DNA from: Clostridiales bacterium
Lineage (GTDB): Bacteria > Bacillota > Clostridia > Oscillospirales > Oscillospiraceae
Direction of reading: 5' to 3'
NCBI GenBank assembly: GCA_004555655.1
Contig: SFHJ01000008.1
Span: 1-49,057, forward strand
DNA: 49,057 nt
The position numbers were made by a program, and so were the translations under genes. Each line of letters begins with the position of its first letter. Positions within the stretch are counted from its first letter, which is position 1. Shown in pieces: positions 17,689-26,165 of this stretch. Below the pieces are notes generated by a model that saw nothing but the letters and a program-made list of their open reading frames with translations, was not told the origin of the DNA and did no database searches.

Positions 17689-18411
17689 TTAAACTTCCTC
17701 CTTAACAATCGTTCCAATCGGCTCTCCCATCACGACGCGCAGGATGTTCTGCGGGTCGGCGAGGGCAAACACCTGTACGGGAATGTGGTTATCCATCGAC
17801 AGCGAGGTCGCCGTGGTGTCCATGACCGCCAGATGCCTGGCAAGCACCTCGTCATAGGTAATCGCATCATATTTTACAGCCGCCGGGTCCTTGGCAGGAT
17901 CGGCGCTGTAGACGCCGTCAATATTTTTGGCCAGCAGAATTGCGTCGGCCTCGATCTCCGCCGCGCGCAGCACGGCGCCGGTATCGGTGGAGAAATAGGG
18001 GTTGCCGGTGCCGCAGCCGAAGATGACGACCCGGCCCTTTTCCAGATGCCGGATGGCGCGGCCGCGGATGTAGGGCTCTGCGATCTTGTTCATCTCAATG
18101 GCCGTCTGTACACGCACCTCGACACCACGCTGCTCGAGACAGTCGGCAATGGCAAGGGCGTTGATGACCGTGGCGAGCATCCCCATATGGTCGGCACGCG
18201 TGCGCTCCATGCGGCCGCTGCCGTCTTTTACGCCGCGCCAGAAATTGCCGCCGCCCACGACGATGCCGACCTGCACGCCCAGTTCCACGCACTGGCGCAC
18301 GACGTCGCACACGCCGCCGATCACGTCAAAATCAAGGCCCCGGTGCGCTTCGCCCGCCAGCGCTTCGCCGCTGATTTTCAAAAGCACCCGTTTATATTTC
18401 GGTTCGCTCAT
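17689..18411 (-). CDS. pyrH: uridylate kinase (UMP kinase)
   Basis: This enzyme phosphorylates UMP to UDP with ATP in pyrimidine synthesis. It is a cytoplasmic hexamer of the amino-acid-kinase fold and has 240 aa. Visible motifs are RVLLKISGEAL, VVGGGNFWRG, the AT-rich hinge DHMGMLATVINALA and GTGNPYFSTDTGA. AAAGGAG precedes the ATG. The gene is usually downstream of rpsB-tsf; here it is first in its transcript and diverges from glnS. Confidence 0.97.
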   Translation of the reverse strand: MSEPKYKRVLLKISGEALAGEAHRGLDFDVIGGVCDVVRQCVELGVQVGIVVGGGNFWRGVKDGSGRMERTRADHMGMLATVINALAIADCLEQRGVEVRVQTAIEMNKIAEPYIRGRAIRHLEKGRVVIFGCGTGNPYFSTDTGAVLRAAEIEADAILLAKNIDGVYSADPAKDPAAVKYDAITYDEVLARHLAVMDTTATSLSMDNHIPVQVFALADPQNILRVVMGEPIGTIVKEEV

Positions 18412-18645
18412 GCGTCCATTCTCCTTTTGATGGCTTGCGCCGCAGCGCGCACGCGGCGGCGTGACCGTGATATCCTGTATTATTCTATAATATCTTGCCC
18501 GGATTGAAAAGAGGCAATTTCATTTTTTGGCACAAGTTTTCACTAAATTTACATTTTTCCCGGCAAACGCGGAATTTGTAATTGCGCAACAGCAAAACTT
18601 GGGCTATAATAGCGTGTAAATGTGTTTACCCACGGAGGAGAAAAT
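18412..18645. other. divergent intergenic region pyrH / glnS
   Basis: Leader and promoter region for both directions. The glnS promoter is clear (18582-18610). For pyrH, TATTATAGAAT on the minus strand near 18481-18491 is a likely -10 region, with no well-spaced -35 box. The central part is AT-rich. No leader peptide or riboswitch was recognised. Confidence 0.5.
18582..18610 (+). promoter_or_regulatory. glnS promoter
   Basis: TTGCGC (18582-18587), 17-base spacer, consensus TATAAT (18605-18610). The start codon lies 36 bases beyond the -10 box, leaving a short leader with GGAGGAG and no room for a T-box. Confidence 0.75.
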
Positions 18646-20370
18646 ATGGAAGAGCTGAAACCGCTGGAAAGCAGAAATTTTATCGAGACCTTTATTGAGG
18701 AAGATCTGGCCGCGGGCGGGCAGTTTGAGGGCTGCAGGGTGCATACGCGCTTCCCGCCGGAGCCGAACGGCTACCTGCACATCGGCCACTGCAAGGCGCT
18801 GACGATCGACTTCGGCACGGCTGAGAAGTTCGGCGGTCTTTGCAATCTGCGCATGGACGATACCAACCCCACGAAGGAAGACTCTGAGTATGTCGAGGCC
18901 ATCCAGAACGATATCCACTGGCTGGGCTTTGACTGGGGCGACCGGTTCTACTATGGCTCGGACTATTTTGAAAAGGACTATGAATACGCCGTCGAGCTCA
19001 TCAAAAAGGGCCTGGCGTATGTGTGCGACCTCACGGCTGAAGAGTTCCGCGCCTGCCGCGGCGAGATTGGCAAGCCCGCCGTATCTCCCTACCGTGACCG
19101 TTCGGTGGAGGAAAACCTCGACCTCTTTGAGCGCATGAAAAACGGCGAGTTCCCCGAAGGCAGCCGCACGCTGCGCGCGAAGATTGACCTTGCCTCCGGC
19201 AACTTTAACATGCGCGACCCCGTCATCTACCGCATCCGGTATTTAAACCACCACCGGCAGGGCACAAAGTGGTGCATCTATCCCATGTACGACTTCGCCC
19301 ATCCCATTCAGGACGCGCTTGAGGGCATCACGCACTCGCTTTGCTCGCTGGAGTTTGAGGCGCACCGCCCGCTCTACGACTGGGTGGTGAGCAACGTCTC
19401 CATCCCTGGCCGCAAGCCCCGGCAGATCGAATTCGCCCGACTTGGCATCGACCACACCGTCATGTCCAAGCGCAAGCTGCGCACGCTTGTCGAGACCGGG
19501 CGCGTGAGCGGCTGGGACGATCCGCGCATGCCCACGCTCTGCGGCCTGCGCCGCCGCGGCTATACCGCGCGCGCGGTGCGCAATTTCTGTGAGCGCATCG
19601 GCGTGGCCAAGACCGCCAGCGTCGTCGAGTACGCATTTTTGGAGCACTGCCTGCGTGAGGACCTCAACGACACTGCCGAGCGCACCATGGCCGTGCTGCA
19701 CCCCGTGAAGCTCATCATCACAAACTACCCGGAAGGCCAGTCCGAGACATTTGAAGTGGAAAACAACCCCGTCCACCCCGAGCAGGGCACGCATACCATC
19801 ACGTTCAGCCGTGAGGTCTGGATCGAGGCCGAGGACTTTTTGGAAGCGCCCGTTCCCAAGTACAAGCGCATGTACCCCGGCAACGAGGTGCGGCTCAAGG
19901 GCGCGTATCTTGTGACCGCGACGGGCTGCAAAAAAGACGAAAACGGCAGCGTGATCGAGGTCTATGCCGAGTATGACCCCAACTCGCGCGGCGGCGATCC
20001 TGCCGACGGGCGCAAGGTCAAGGGCGCGACGATCCACTGGGTCGACGCGGCCACGGCGGTGGACGCAGAGGTGCGGCTGTATGACAACCTGTTCTCGGAC
20101 GCGCAGCCAGACGGAGCCGACAAGGATTTCCTCGAGTGCCTGAATCCCGATTCTCTCACGGTGCTCACCGGCTGCAAGGTCGAAGCGGCGCTTGTGGAAG
20201 ACGCGAAGAAATATGACGCGCTGGGCACGGACCGCGATAAGCAGACCGCACCGGGCTATCAGTTCATGCGCGTGGGCTACTTCTGCATGGACAACAAGGA
20301 CTGCTCGGCGGAGCATCTGGTTTTTAACCGCAGCGTGCTGCTCAAAGACAGCTTCAAACCTGCCAAGTAA
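18646..20370 (+). CDS. glnS: glutaminyl-tRNA synthetase
   Basis: Charges tRNA-Gln with glutamine directly. The protein has 574 aa. The class I motifs are HIGH in GYLHIGHCKA (about residue 43) and a KMSKS-like VMSKRKL (about 275). The N-terminal FPPEPNG segment is typical of GlnRS rather than discriminating GluRS, and an anticodon-binding beta-barrel domain fills the C-terminal third. The start at MEELKPLE follows CACGGAGGAG; an in-frame ATG eight codons upstream overlaps that site. The gene is free of neighbours on its strand and ends in a strong terminator. Many Clostridia instead use the Glu-tRNA amidation route, so a GlnRS gene is a useful lineage marker. Confidence 0.96.
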   Translation: MEELKPLESRNFIETFIEEDLAAGGQFEGCRVHTRFPPEPNGYLHIGHCKALTIDFGTAEKFGGLCNLRMDDTNPTKEDSEYVEAIQNDIHWLGFDWGDRFYYGSDYFEKDYEYAVELIKKGLAYVCDLTAEEFRACRGEIGKPAVSPYRDRSVEENLDLFERMKNGEFPEGSRTLRAKIDLASGNFNMRDPVIYRIRYLNHHRQGTKWCIYPMYDFAHPIQDALEGITHSLCSLEFEAHRPLYDWVVSNVSIPGRKPRQIEFARLGIDHTVMSKRKLRTLVETGRVSGWDDPRMPTLCGLRRRGYTARAVRNFCERIGVAKTASVVEYAFLEHCLREDLNDTAERTMAVLHPVKLIITNYPEGQSETFEVENNPVHPEQGTHTITFSREVWIEAEDFLEAPVPKYKRMYPGNEVRLKGAYLVTATGCKKDENGSVIEVYAEYDPNSRGGDPADGRKVKGATIHWVDAATAVDAEVRLYDNLFSDAQPDGADKDFLECLNPDSLTVLTGCKVEAALVEDAKKYDALGTDRDKQTAPGYQFMRVGYFCMDNKDCSAEHLVFNRSVLLKDSFKPAK

Positions 20371-20375
20371 AATTT

Positions 20376-20411
20376 ACACCGTCTCTTCCAAGGAAGAGAC
20401 GGTGTTTTTTT
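20376..20411 (+). terminator. glnS terminator (bidirectional)
   Basis: A perfect 14-base-pair stem ACACCGTCTCTTCC/GGAAGAGACGGTGT followed by seven T on the plus strand. It sits between the convergent glnS and M56-fusion genes and overlaps the stop codon of the latter. Confidence 0.92.
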
Positions 20412-23277
20412 ATCCTGCGCGCTGATACACAAACGCGTTGGGCAGAAGTCTGCCGCCGCTTTCGCGCAGATTGCTGTTCGAGCATCTTGTGACATACTCG
20501 CCGTCGAACCAGAGCATCGCACTCGTGCCGCCGTCGACGTTCAGCGCCTGCGCGCAGCCGTAGCGCTGCAGGATCGCGGCGCAGGTATTCACGTCTGCGC
20601 CGTAGACGCCCGCGTCGGGCATACGGCCCTCGATGACGAGCATCAAAATTTCACCTGTCCGCGTCTGGCCGATGCACGCGCGGGGCATTTGGCTCGTAAA
20701 ATACTCATCCTGCTGCATCTCACCGTCCACGATGAGCGCCGGCCGGAACTCCACCGCGTCGGTGCAGCTGGCGGAGACCGGTTCGCTCGCGTCCACGATG
20801 TAGAACCGGTTGTCCCCGCGCAACTCCAGCCGGTAGTAGCCCGCGCCAAAGTGCTCGCCATAGCCCGTTCCATTGCTTATCGCGTAGCCCGCGATCAGCC
20901 CGCCGTTGCCGCCTGCGCTGTTTCCCCCGGCGTCGGTATCCAAAAAGCCGCTGGCACTCATGGCAAGCACGCCGCCATGTGCAGAAGCGATATCGCCCAC
21001 CAGCTCGCCGTACGCGCCGATGCCCGCCGACATCTCCACGCTGAGTTCAGATGGGTCGTTTGCGATGGCGAGCACGCCGCGGTAGCCCCCGCCCACCACG
21101 CGCAGCAGCAGCACGCCGTTTTTCGCGTCGATGGCCAGCACCTCGTCGCCCTGAATGGTGTAGATGCCGGTTCCCTCGTCGTCAAACCCCGCCTCGTTGA
21201 TATAAAGATTCTCCCAGCCGTTTGTGAGCGTTTCTGGATGCGCGTCCAGATAGGATTGCAGGCTGCTTATATCGAGCTGCGGGAATTGTGCATGGAACAT
21301 CTGTTCTTCCTCGCCTGCTTGCATAACCTCTTCCAGTTTCTCCAGTTCCTGCTGTACCTGTTCCTGCTCGCTGTCAGCATCTGTGCGCTCGAGCTCCTCG
21401 CTGCGCGCGTTATAGAAGCGCACGTCAACCGTCGTTTCCTCCGGCAGAATCTCCGGCCACTCGAAGACGGCCATCGCAGGGCAGGTGGTGACGGCCTGCT
21501 CCTGATGCCGCTCACCCGCGCGGGCCGAGACCACGGCAAGGTCACGCCTGCTGCTGAGCGCGACGGTAATGCTGTGATCCATCCCCTGCTCCTGCGCAAT
21601 GGTCATGCTGTACAGGCTAGCGCCGCCAAAGTCGCGCGAGCCGCGCAGCTTGTAGCCGTCCGCATTTTTCTGGAAGGTTGCAAAGCCCATATGGCTGCCG
21701 CTCTGAAAGCCCGCCAGCAGAAAATCGTCCATCTCATAAAACGAAAACAGCAGCAGATTCTTGTCGCCATTCATTTCGCGCACGTCCTCCTGCAGCGCTT
21801 CAGGGTCGAATGCTTTGCCGCTGCGCTCAAGCCGCCACAGGACGTACGTCTGCGCTTCGCCGCTGTCCGCCCCATAACACTTGGCCAGCAGCGTCGCATC
21901 GTTTCTGGTCTGCATCACAAGGAAGAACTGCTGTTCATCTTTGTCGTCTACACGCCAGACGTCTGTCACATCATCCAAAAGCACCTTGACTTCTTTGGTC
22001 AGAACATCCAACCCGCTGTCAAAGAGTGCGTAGAGTCCGCCTTTTGTATATGTTTTTTCATGCAGCACGCCCACGGCGTTCCAGCCGGTCTGGCCGCCTA
22101 CATACTCCCATGTGCCGTCTTCTGCAAATTCCACGACCGGATCTGCGCCCTGCAGAAGCTGCAGATCCTCCGTCACCATGTAGTCCGGCGCGCCCTCGGG
22201 CGTGTAGTACATGGACAAATATGGGCTTTGGTATACGCAGTCCACAACCGTGAACCGCGAGCCCGCCAGCTCCTGCCGCTCCGCCTGCTTCGGATTGGCA
22301 GCCAGGACAACCACAAGCGCAACAACTGCCACCGCTGCCACAGCCGCACCGATGGCGGCGGGTTTTTTCCAGCGGAGCACATTTTTGATACGCTCTTTCG
22401 GCGCGCCCTCGCCGAAGGCGAGCGGCGTGGCGGCGAAGCGCCTGTGCCCGGCAGAGAGGTTCAGCAGCGACTGCGCGTAATCGGCGCGGATCGCGCCGTC
22501 CGTGCGCTTCATCACGGCCTCGTCGCAGCTCATCTCCATGTCGCGCCCGGCAAGCGAAAACGCCAGCCAAACGAGCGGATTGAACCAATGCAGTGCCAGC
22601 GCCGCAAAGGCCAGCAGCTTTACCACGTGGTCGCCCCGGCGAATGTGATGCCGCTCGTGCAGGACGATGTATTCCATCTCCTGTTCGCCAAGACCCGCCG
22701 GCAGATAGATTCTTGGCCGCACAAGTCCCAGCACAAACGGCGTATCCACGTCCGCCAGATACAGATTCTCCCGCAGCGGCGCGGCTGTTTTCAACCGTTT
22801 TTTGAGCCGCGCGAGCGACACGGCGCTGCAAACGAGCATCGCCGCCACGCCCAAAATCCATACATACGTGCAGATATATGTCCACGGCAGCGCGGCTTTC
22901 CGCGATACCTGCGGCTGCGCATCAAAAGACGCGTTCTGCTGGTCGGCCGTCTGTACGGTCGTATTGGCTTCGTTCTTCACGGCTGCGGCCGCCCCGGCGT
23001 GCGTCTGCGGCGCGCTGGGCTGTACGGCGGGCGATTTCTGTTCCGCCGGGGCAGTTTGCAGGTATTCTGCAAGCTGCGTAGCTTCCATCCGCGCCTGAAA
23101 CGGCAATTCCACAGAAAACGACACCGGGCATAACAGCCGGAACAGCACCACCGCCCACAGCGCATAGGCAAATTTCTTTGGCGCCTTCATGAGCGCCAAA
23201 CGCGCCAGCAGTACAGCAAGAATCACAACGCTGCCCGTCAGGCTCATACGCAGAAACGTCTGAAATAGCGCCTGCAT
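20410..23277 (-). CDS. BlaR1-type M56 metallopeptidase fused to a phosphodiester-glycosidase (NAGPA) domain, 955 aa
   Basis: A membrane protein with two unlike halves. Residues 1-330 are an M56 (BlaR1/MecR1) peptidase: helices at about 12-30, 36-52 and 135-155, HERHH zinc motif at 207-211, CDEAV at 251-255, and a further helix at about 309-327. The usual extracellular penicillin-binding sensor of BlaR1 is absent. A 350-residue linker follows, with a charged coiled-coil-like stretch near 635-665. Residues from about 690-735 to 955 match the NAGPA family (N-acetylglucosamine-1-phosphodiester alpha-N-acetylglucosaminidase), with the closing motif ALNVDGGTSAMLWFDGE. In BlaR1 the peptidase destroys or signals to BlaI; the glycosidase domain probably faces the outside and could sense or cut a cell-surface sugar phosphodiester. 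It follows the BlaI gene by four bases. Function is inferred. Confidence 0.85.
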   Translation of the reverse strand: MQALFQTFLRMSLTGSVVILAVLLARLALMKAPKKFAYALWAVVLFRLLCPVSFSVELPFQARMEATQLAEYLQTAPAEQKSPAVQPSAPQTHAGAAAAVKNEANTTVQTADQQNASFDAQPQVSRKAALPWTYICTYVWILGVAAMLVCSAVSLARLKKRLKTAAPLRENLYLADVDTPFVLGLVRPRIYLPAGLGEQEMEYIVLHERHHIRRGDHVVKLLAFAALALHWFNPLVWLAFSLAGRDMEMSCDEAVMKRTDGAIRADYAQSLLNLSAGHRRFAATPLAFGEGAPKERIKNVLRWKKPAAIGAAVAAVAVVALVVVLAANPKQAERQELAGSRFTVVDCVYQSPYLSMYYTPEGAPDYMVTEDLQLLQGADPVVEFAEDGTWEYVGGQTGWNAVGVLHEKTYTKGGLYALFDSGLDVLTKEVKVLLDDVTDVWRVDDKDEQQFFLVMQTRNDATLLAKCYGADSGEAQTYVLWRLERSGKAFDPEALQEDVREMNGDKNLLLFSFYEMDDFLLAGFQSGSHMGFATFQKNADGYKLRGSRDFGGASLYSMTIAQEQGMDHSITVALSSRRDLAVVSARAGERHQEQAVTTCPAMAVFEWPEILPEETTVDVRFYNARSEELERTDADSEQEQVQQELEKLEEVMQAGEEEQMFHAQFPQLDISSLQSYLDAHPETLTNGWENLYINEAGFDDEGTGIYTIQGDEVLAIDAKNGVLLLRVVGGGYRGVLAIANDPSELSVEMSAGIGAYGELVGDIASAHGGVLAMSASGFLDTDAGGNSAGGNGGLIAGYAISNGTGYGEHFGAGYYRLELRGDNRFYIVDASEPVSASCTDAVEFRPALIVDGEMQQDEYFTSQMPRACIGQTRTGEILMLVIEGRMPDAGVYGADVNTCAAILQRYGCAQALNVDGGTSAMLWFDGEYVTRCSNSNLRESGGRLLPNAFVYQRAG

Positions 23278-23281
23278 GGCC

Positions 23282-23641
23282 TCACCCCCTGCTTTCGTCG
23301 ATCAGCCGCTGCAGCTCATCGATCTCCTTTTGTGACAGCTTCCGCCGCGCAGTGAATGCAGCCAGAAACTTGGGAAGAGAGCCCGAGAACGCGTGCTCGA
23401 CAAAGGCCGCGCTCTGCGCCGACTCATACGCCGCGCGGCTCAGCAGCGACGTGACCGCGCCGTTTTCGTTCTGAAACAGTCCCTTTTCACACAGCCTCCG
23501 CAGCACGGTGTAGGTCGTTGATTTTTTCCAGCCCAGCTCCTTCTCGCACAGCTTCACCAGCTCGCCGGAACCGATGGGCTCATGCGCCCAGATGAGCTGC
23601 GCAAAGCGCTGTTCCATCTCACCCAGCCTGTAATCCTCCAT
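23282..23641 (-). CDS. BlaI/MecI/CopY-family transcriptional repressor
   Basis: A 119-aa winged-helix repressor (family PF03965). It has an N-terminal helix-turn-helix with LGWKKSTTYTVLRRL and a C-terminal dimerisation helix ending IDELQRLIDESRG. Such repressors are inactivated by proteolysis when a partnered M56 peptidase is activated. Here the partner gene follows immediately, in the same order as blaI-blaR1. An auto-regulatory site is likely: a TTTAC-N4-GTAAA palindrome and TACA motifs lie just upstream. No beta-lactamase gene is near, so the regulated target is either this operon itself or lies elsewhere. Confidence 0.9.
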   Translation of the reverse strand: MEDYRLGEMEQRFAQLIWAHEPIGSGELVKLCEKELGWKKSTTYTVLRRLCEKGLFQNENGAVTSLLSRAAYESAQSAAFVEHAFSGSLPKFLAAFTARRKLSQKEIDELQRLIDESRG

Positions 23642-23658
23642 CGCATTACCCTCCTTGG

Positions 23659-23704
23659 TTTACTTTTGTAAATCAAGTTTATAATATGTAGACCATTTTG
23701 TCAA
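23659..23704 (-). promoter_or_regulatory. promoter and candidate BlaI operator
   Basis: On the minus strand TTGACA (23699-23704) is followed within 15-17 bases by an AT-rich TATTATAAACT -10 region. TTTACTTTTGTAAA (23659-23672) is a palindrome directly before the ribosome site AAGGAGG. TACA/TGTA half-sites of the BlaI kind occur in both parts, so self-repression is plausible. Confidence 0.55.
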
Positions 23705-23714
23705 GCCTTGCTGC

Positions 23715-23751
23715 AAAAAAATCCTCCATGCCGGAGCATGGAGGATTTTTT
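23715..23751 (-). terminator. thrS terminator
   Basis: A perfect stem ATCCTCCATGC/GCATGGAGGAT with CGGA loop, flanked by seven A and six T, so it works in both directions. It lies 13 bases beyond the thrS stop and separates thrS from the BlaI promoter. Confidence 0.92.
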
Positions 23752-23763
23752 GTGCTTTTTCGT

Positions 23764-25557
23764 TTACTTTCTCAGCTTGTTATCCACAACGTCCTTCAAA
23801 ATCGCGATGAACGCATCGAGCGTCATGGCGCCCAGATCGCCATCGGCGCGGTGGCGCGGCGAGACGGTGCCGTTTTCGATGTCGCGGTCGCCCACGATCA
23901 GCATATACGGAATCTTCTCCATCTGCGCCTCGCGGATCTTCTTGCCGATCTTCTCGTTGCGGTAGTCAACCGCAACGCGGTAACCCAGCGCGGTGAGCTT
24001 CTTCGCCTGCTCGGCGCAATAGTCGCACGCGCGGTCAGTCACGGGCAGGAAGCGCACCTGCTCGGGCGACATCCACGTCGGCAGCGCGCCGGCATACGTC
24101 TCGAGCAGATATGCGAGCGTGCGCTCATAGCAGCCAAGGCTCGTGCGGTGGATGATATACGGCAGCTTCTTCTCGCCGTTCTCGTCGATATAGTACATGC
24201 CGAAGCGCTCGGCCAGCAGCATATCGATTTGAATGGTGACGATGGTGTCCTCCTTGCCGTAGACGTTGTGGAACTGGATGTCGAGCTTCGGGCCATAGAA
24301 TGCGGCCTCGTCGATGCCGACGGTGTATTCCACACCCAGATCGTCGAGGATCTGGCCCATGACCGCCTGCGCATGCTCCCACTGTTCGGCCGTGCCCTCA
24401 TACTTGTTGTTGGGGTTGGCGGGGTCCCACTGCGAGAAGCGGAATGTGCACTTGTCCAGCATGCCGACCGTGCCGAGGAAGTACTTGCACAGATCAAGGC
24501 AGTTTTTGAACTCCTCTTCGAGCTGGTCGGGCCGCACGACGTTGTGGCCCTCGGAGATCGTAAACTGGCGCACACGGATGAGGCCGTGCATTTCGCCGGA
24601 ATCTTCGTTGCGGAACAGCGTCGACGTTTCGCCCAGGCGCATCGGCAGGTCGCGGTAGCTGCGCTGGCGGTTCAGATACACCTGGTACTGGAACGGGCAG
24701 GTCATCGGGCGCAGCGCAAAGCACTCCTTCGACTCGTCATACGGGTCGCCGATGATGAACATGCCGTCGAGGTAATGATCCCAGTGGCCGGAAATCTTAA
24801 AGAACTCGCGCTTGGCCATGAGCGGCGTCTTGGTGAGCAGATAGCCGTTCTTCTGCTCCACGTCCTCAACCCAGCGCTGCAGCAGCTGCACGACGCGCGC
24901 GCCCTTCGGCAGCAGCACCGGCAGGCCCTGGCCCAGCGTATCGACGGTGGTAAAATACTCCAGCTCGCGGCCGATCTTGTTGTGGTCGCGCTTGAGCGCC
25001 TCTTCGCGCTGTCTGAGATATTCGTCCAGCTCTTCCTTCTTCGGGAATGCGACGGCGTAGATGCGCTGCAGCATCTTGCGCTTGGAGTCGCCGCGCCAGT
25101 ACGCGCCGCAGCACTGCGTCAGCTTGATGGCGTTGCCCTTGATGCGGCCCGTGGAGTCAAGGTGCGGGCCGGCGCACAGGTCGGTGAATTCGCCCTGGCG
25201 GTAGAATGAGATAACCGCGTCCTCAGGCAGGTCGTTGATGAGCTCGACCTTATACGGCTCGTCTTTTTCCTGCATGAAGGCAATGGCCTCTTCGCGCGGC
25301 AGCTCAAAACGTTCAAGCTTCAGCTTTTCCTTGCAGATTTTGCGCATCTCGGCCTCGAGCTCGTCGAGCATCTGCTGGGTGAAGTTGAACGGCGCGTCAA
25401 AGTCGTAGTAAAAGCCGTTGTCGATGGCAGGGCCGATGGCCAGCTTCACTTCGGGATGCAGACGCTTGACCGCCTGCGCCAGAACGTGCGAGCAGGTGTG
25501 CCAATACGTCTTGCGGTAGCTTTCATTTTCAAACGTATACAGGTTTTCTTCGGACAT
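23764..25557 (-). CDS. thrS: threonyl-tRNA synthetase
   Basis: Class II synthetase of 597 aa that charges tRNA-Thr. It begins almost directly with the second additional (editing) domain: HTCSHVLAQAV at about residues 20-30 holds metal/editing histidines. The class II core has RPMTCPF and HRTSLGCYER with the catalytic zinc ligands, and an anticodon-binding domain closes the protein. The roughly 60-residue N-terminal TGS domain of most bacterial ThrRS proteins is missing, and no in-frame TGS-like sequence lies upstream, since that stretch is the T-box leader. AAAGGAG precedes the ATG at MSEENLY. A T-box leader and strong promoter control it. Confidence 0.96.
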   Translation of the reverse strand: MSEENLYTFENESYRKTYWHTCSHVLAQAVKRLHPEVKLAIGPAIDNGFYYDFDAPFNFTQQMLDELEAEMRKICKEKLKLERFELPREEAIAFMQEKDEPYKVELINDLPEDAVISFYRQGEFTDLCAGPHLDSTGRIKGNAIKLTQCCGAYWRGDSKRKMLQRIYAVAFPKKEELDEYLRQREEALKRDHNKIGRELEYFTTVDTLGQGLPVLLPKGARVVQLLQRWVEDVEQKNGYLLTKTPLMAKREFFKISGHWDHYLDGMFIIGDPYDESKECFALRPMTCPFQYQVYLNRQRSYRDLPMRLGETSTLFRNEDSGEMHGLIRVRQFTISEGHNVVRPDQLEEEFKNCLDLCKYFLGTVGMLDKCTFRFSQWDPANPNNKYEGTAEQWEHAQAVMGQILDDLGVEYTVGIDEAAFYGPKLDIQFHNVYGKEDTIVTIQIDMLLAERFGMYYIDENGEKKLPYIIHRTSLGCYERTLAYLLETYAGALPTWMSPEQVRFLPVTDRACDYCAEQAKKLTALGYRVAVDYRNEKIGKKIREAQMEKIPYMLIVGDRDIENGTVSPRHRADGDLGAMTLDAFIAILKDVVDNKLRK

Positions 25558-25589
25558 GAGTATTGCTCCTTTCGATTTATTCGGGGCAA

Positions 25590-25840
25590 AGAAAAAACGC
25601 TTCACCCCTGATTGACCAGGGGTGAAGCGCAATACGCTCCACGGTCCCACCCTGCTTACGGCAAATGCCGTCGCTCGTGACCTCTGTAACGGGAGGGCCC
25701 GGCCGCGCATACTCGGTTTCTGCGCAGCGGCTCGGAAGTGGTAACGCGGCGGACGGCGCAAGCGCTCTTGCAGCAGATGAGCGCCTCTCTGATGTGCCGG
25801 GTTTTGCAGCGTCTTGTCTTCGTCACAGCCTCTTGCTGGC
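25590..25840 (-). promoter_or_regulatory. T-box riboswitch, threonine-specific
   Basis: The conserved T-box sequence AGGGTGGGACCG lies at about 25642-25653 (minus) after a GCGACGGCATTTGCCGTAAG element, just before the terminator at 25592-25629. Upstream lie stem I elements (GACGAAGACAAG near 25819 and the AGAGAGG bulge). A likely specifier codon ACC (threonine) lies at 25740-25742 in the sequence GTTACCACTTCC. Uncharged tRNA-Thr would pair with specifier and T-box and favour antitermination. The specifier assignment comes from position and agreement with thrS, not from a folded model. Confidence 0.9.
25592..25629 (-). terminator. regulated terminator of the T-box leader
   Basis: The stem CGCTTCACCCCTG/CAGGGGTGAAGCG is perfect and is followed by six T on the minus strand. 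It competes with the antiterminator formed by the T-box sequence just upstream. Confidence 0.92.
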
Positions 25841-25844
25841 TCAG

Positions 25845-25873
25845 AATATAGCACTTTTTTCGCCGTCTGTCAA
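25845..25873 (-). promoter_or_regulatory. thrS leader promoter
   Basis: Consensus TTGACA (25868-25873), 17-base spacer, TATATT (25845-25850). The transcript would begin just before the T-box stem I. Confidence 0.85.
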
Positions 25874-26036
25874 ACAGTAATTTTATCGAAATCATTTTTA
25901 CCATTTTGTCATCTATTTCTGACGTTCATCCGCTGTCCTGCGCGAAAAAACTTGAAATATTTACATTTTTCTACACTTCCAGTTTTATCATTTTTTCAGA
26001 AATATTGTCGTTTCATCTTTTCAGTACATATTTTGC
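25874..26036. other. AT-rich divergent spacer, no gene
   Basis: This spacer between the thrS promoter and the promoter of the 3D-domain gene is clearly AT-rich compared with the rest of the window and has runs of A and T. No open frame with a ribosome site and no recognisable RNA were seen. Confidence 0.5.
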
Positions 26037-26064
26037 TTGACTTTTTTCCAAAAATAATTATAAT
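26037..26064 (+). promoter_or_regulatory. promoter of the 3D-domain protein gene
   Basis: TTGACT (26037-26042), 16-base spacer, TATAAT (26059-26064). About 95 bases of leader follow before the GGAGG ribosome site. Confidence 0.75.
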
Positions 26065-26165
26065 ACATAACATGTTCCTTTTGGTCATAGATTTGTAATG
26101 CTTTTGTAACTATCTTTTTGGCCGCAGAAGCATGACCCGATTTATCAGAAAGGAGGCATTCCAAA

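Noticed and set aside
20689..23133. 814-codon plus-strand open frame opposite the M56 fusion gene
   Set aside because: Low-complexity, arginine/histidine-rich translation without ribosome site; shadow of the real gene.
20410..23641. Beta-lactam resistance regulator BlaR1-BlaI
   Set aside because: The penicillin-binding sensor is replaced by a NAGPA domain and no beta-lactamase or PBP gene is adjacent.
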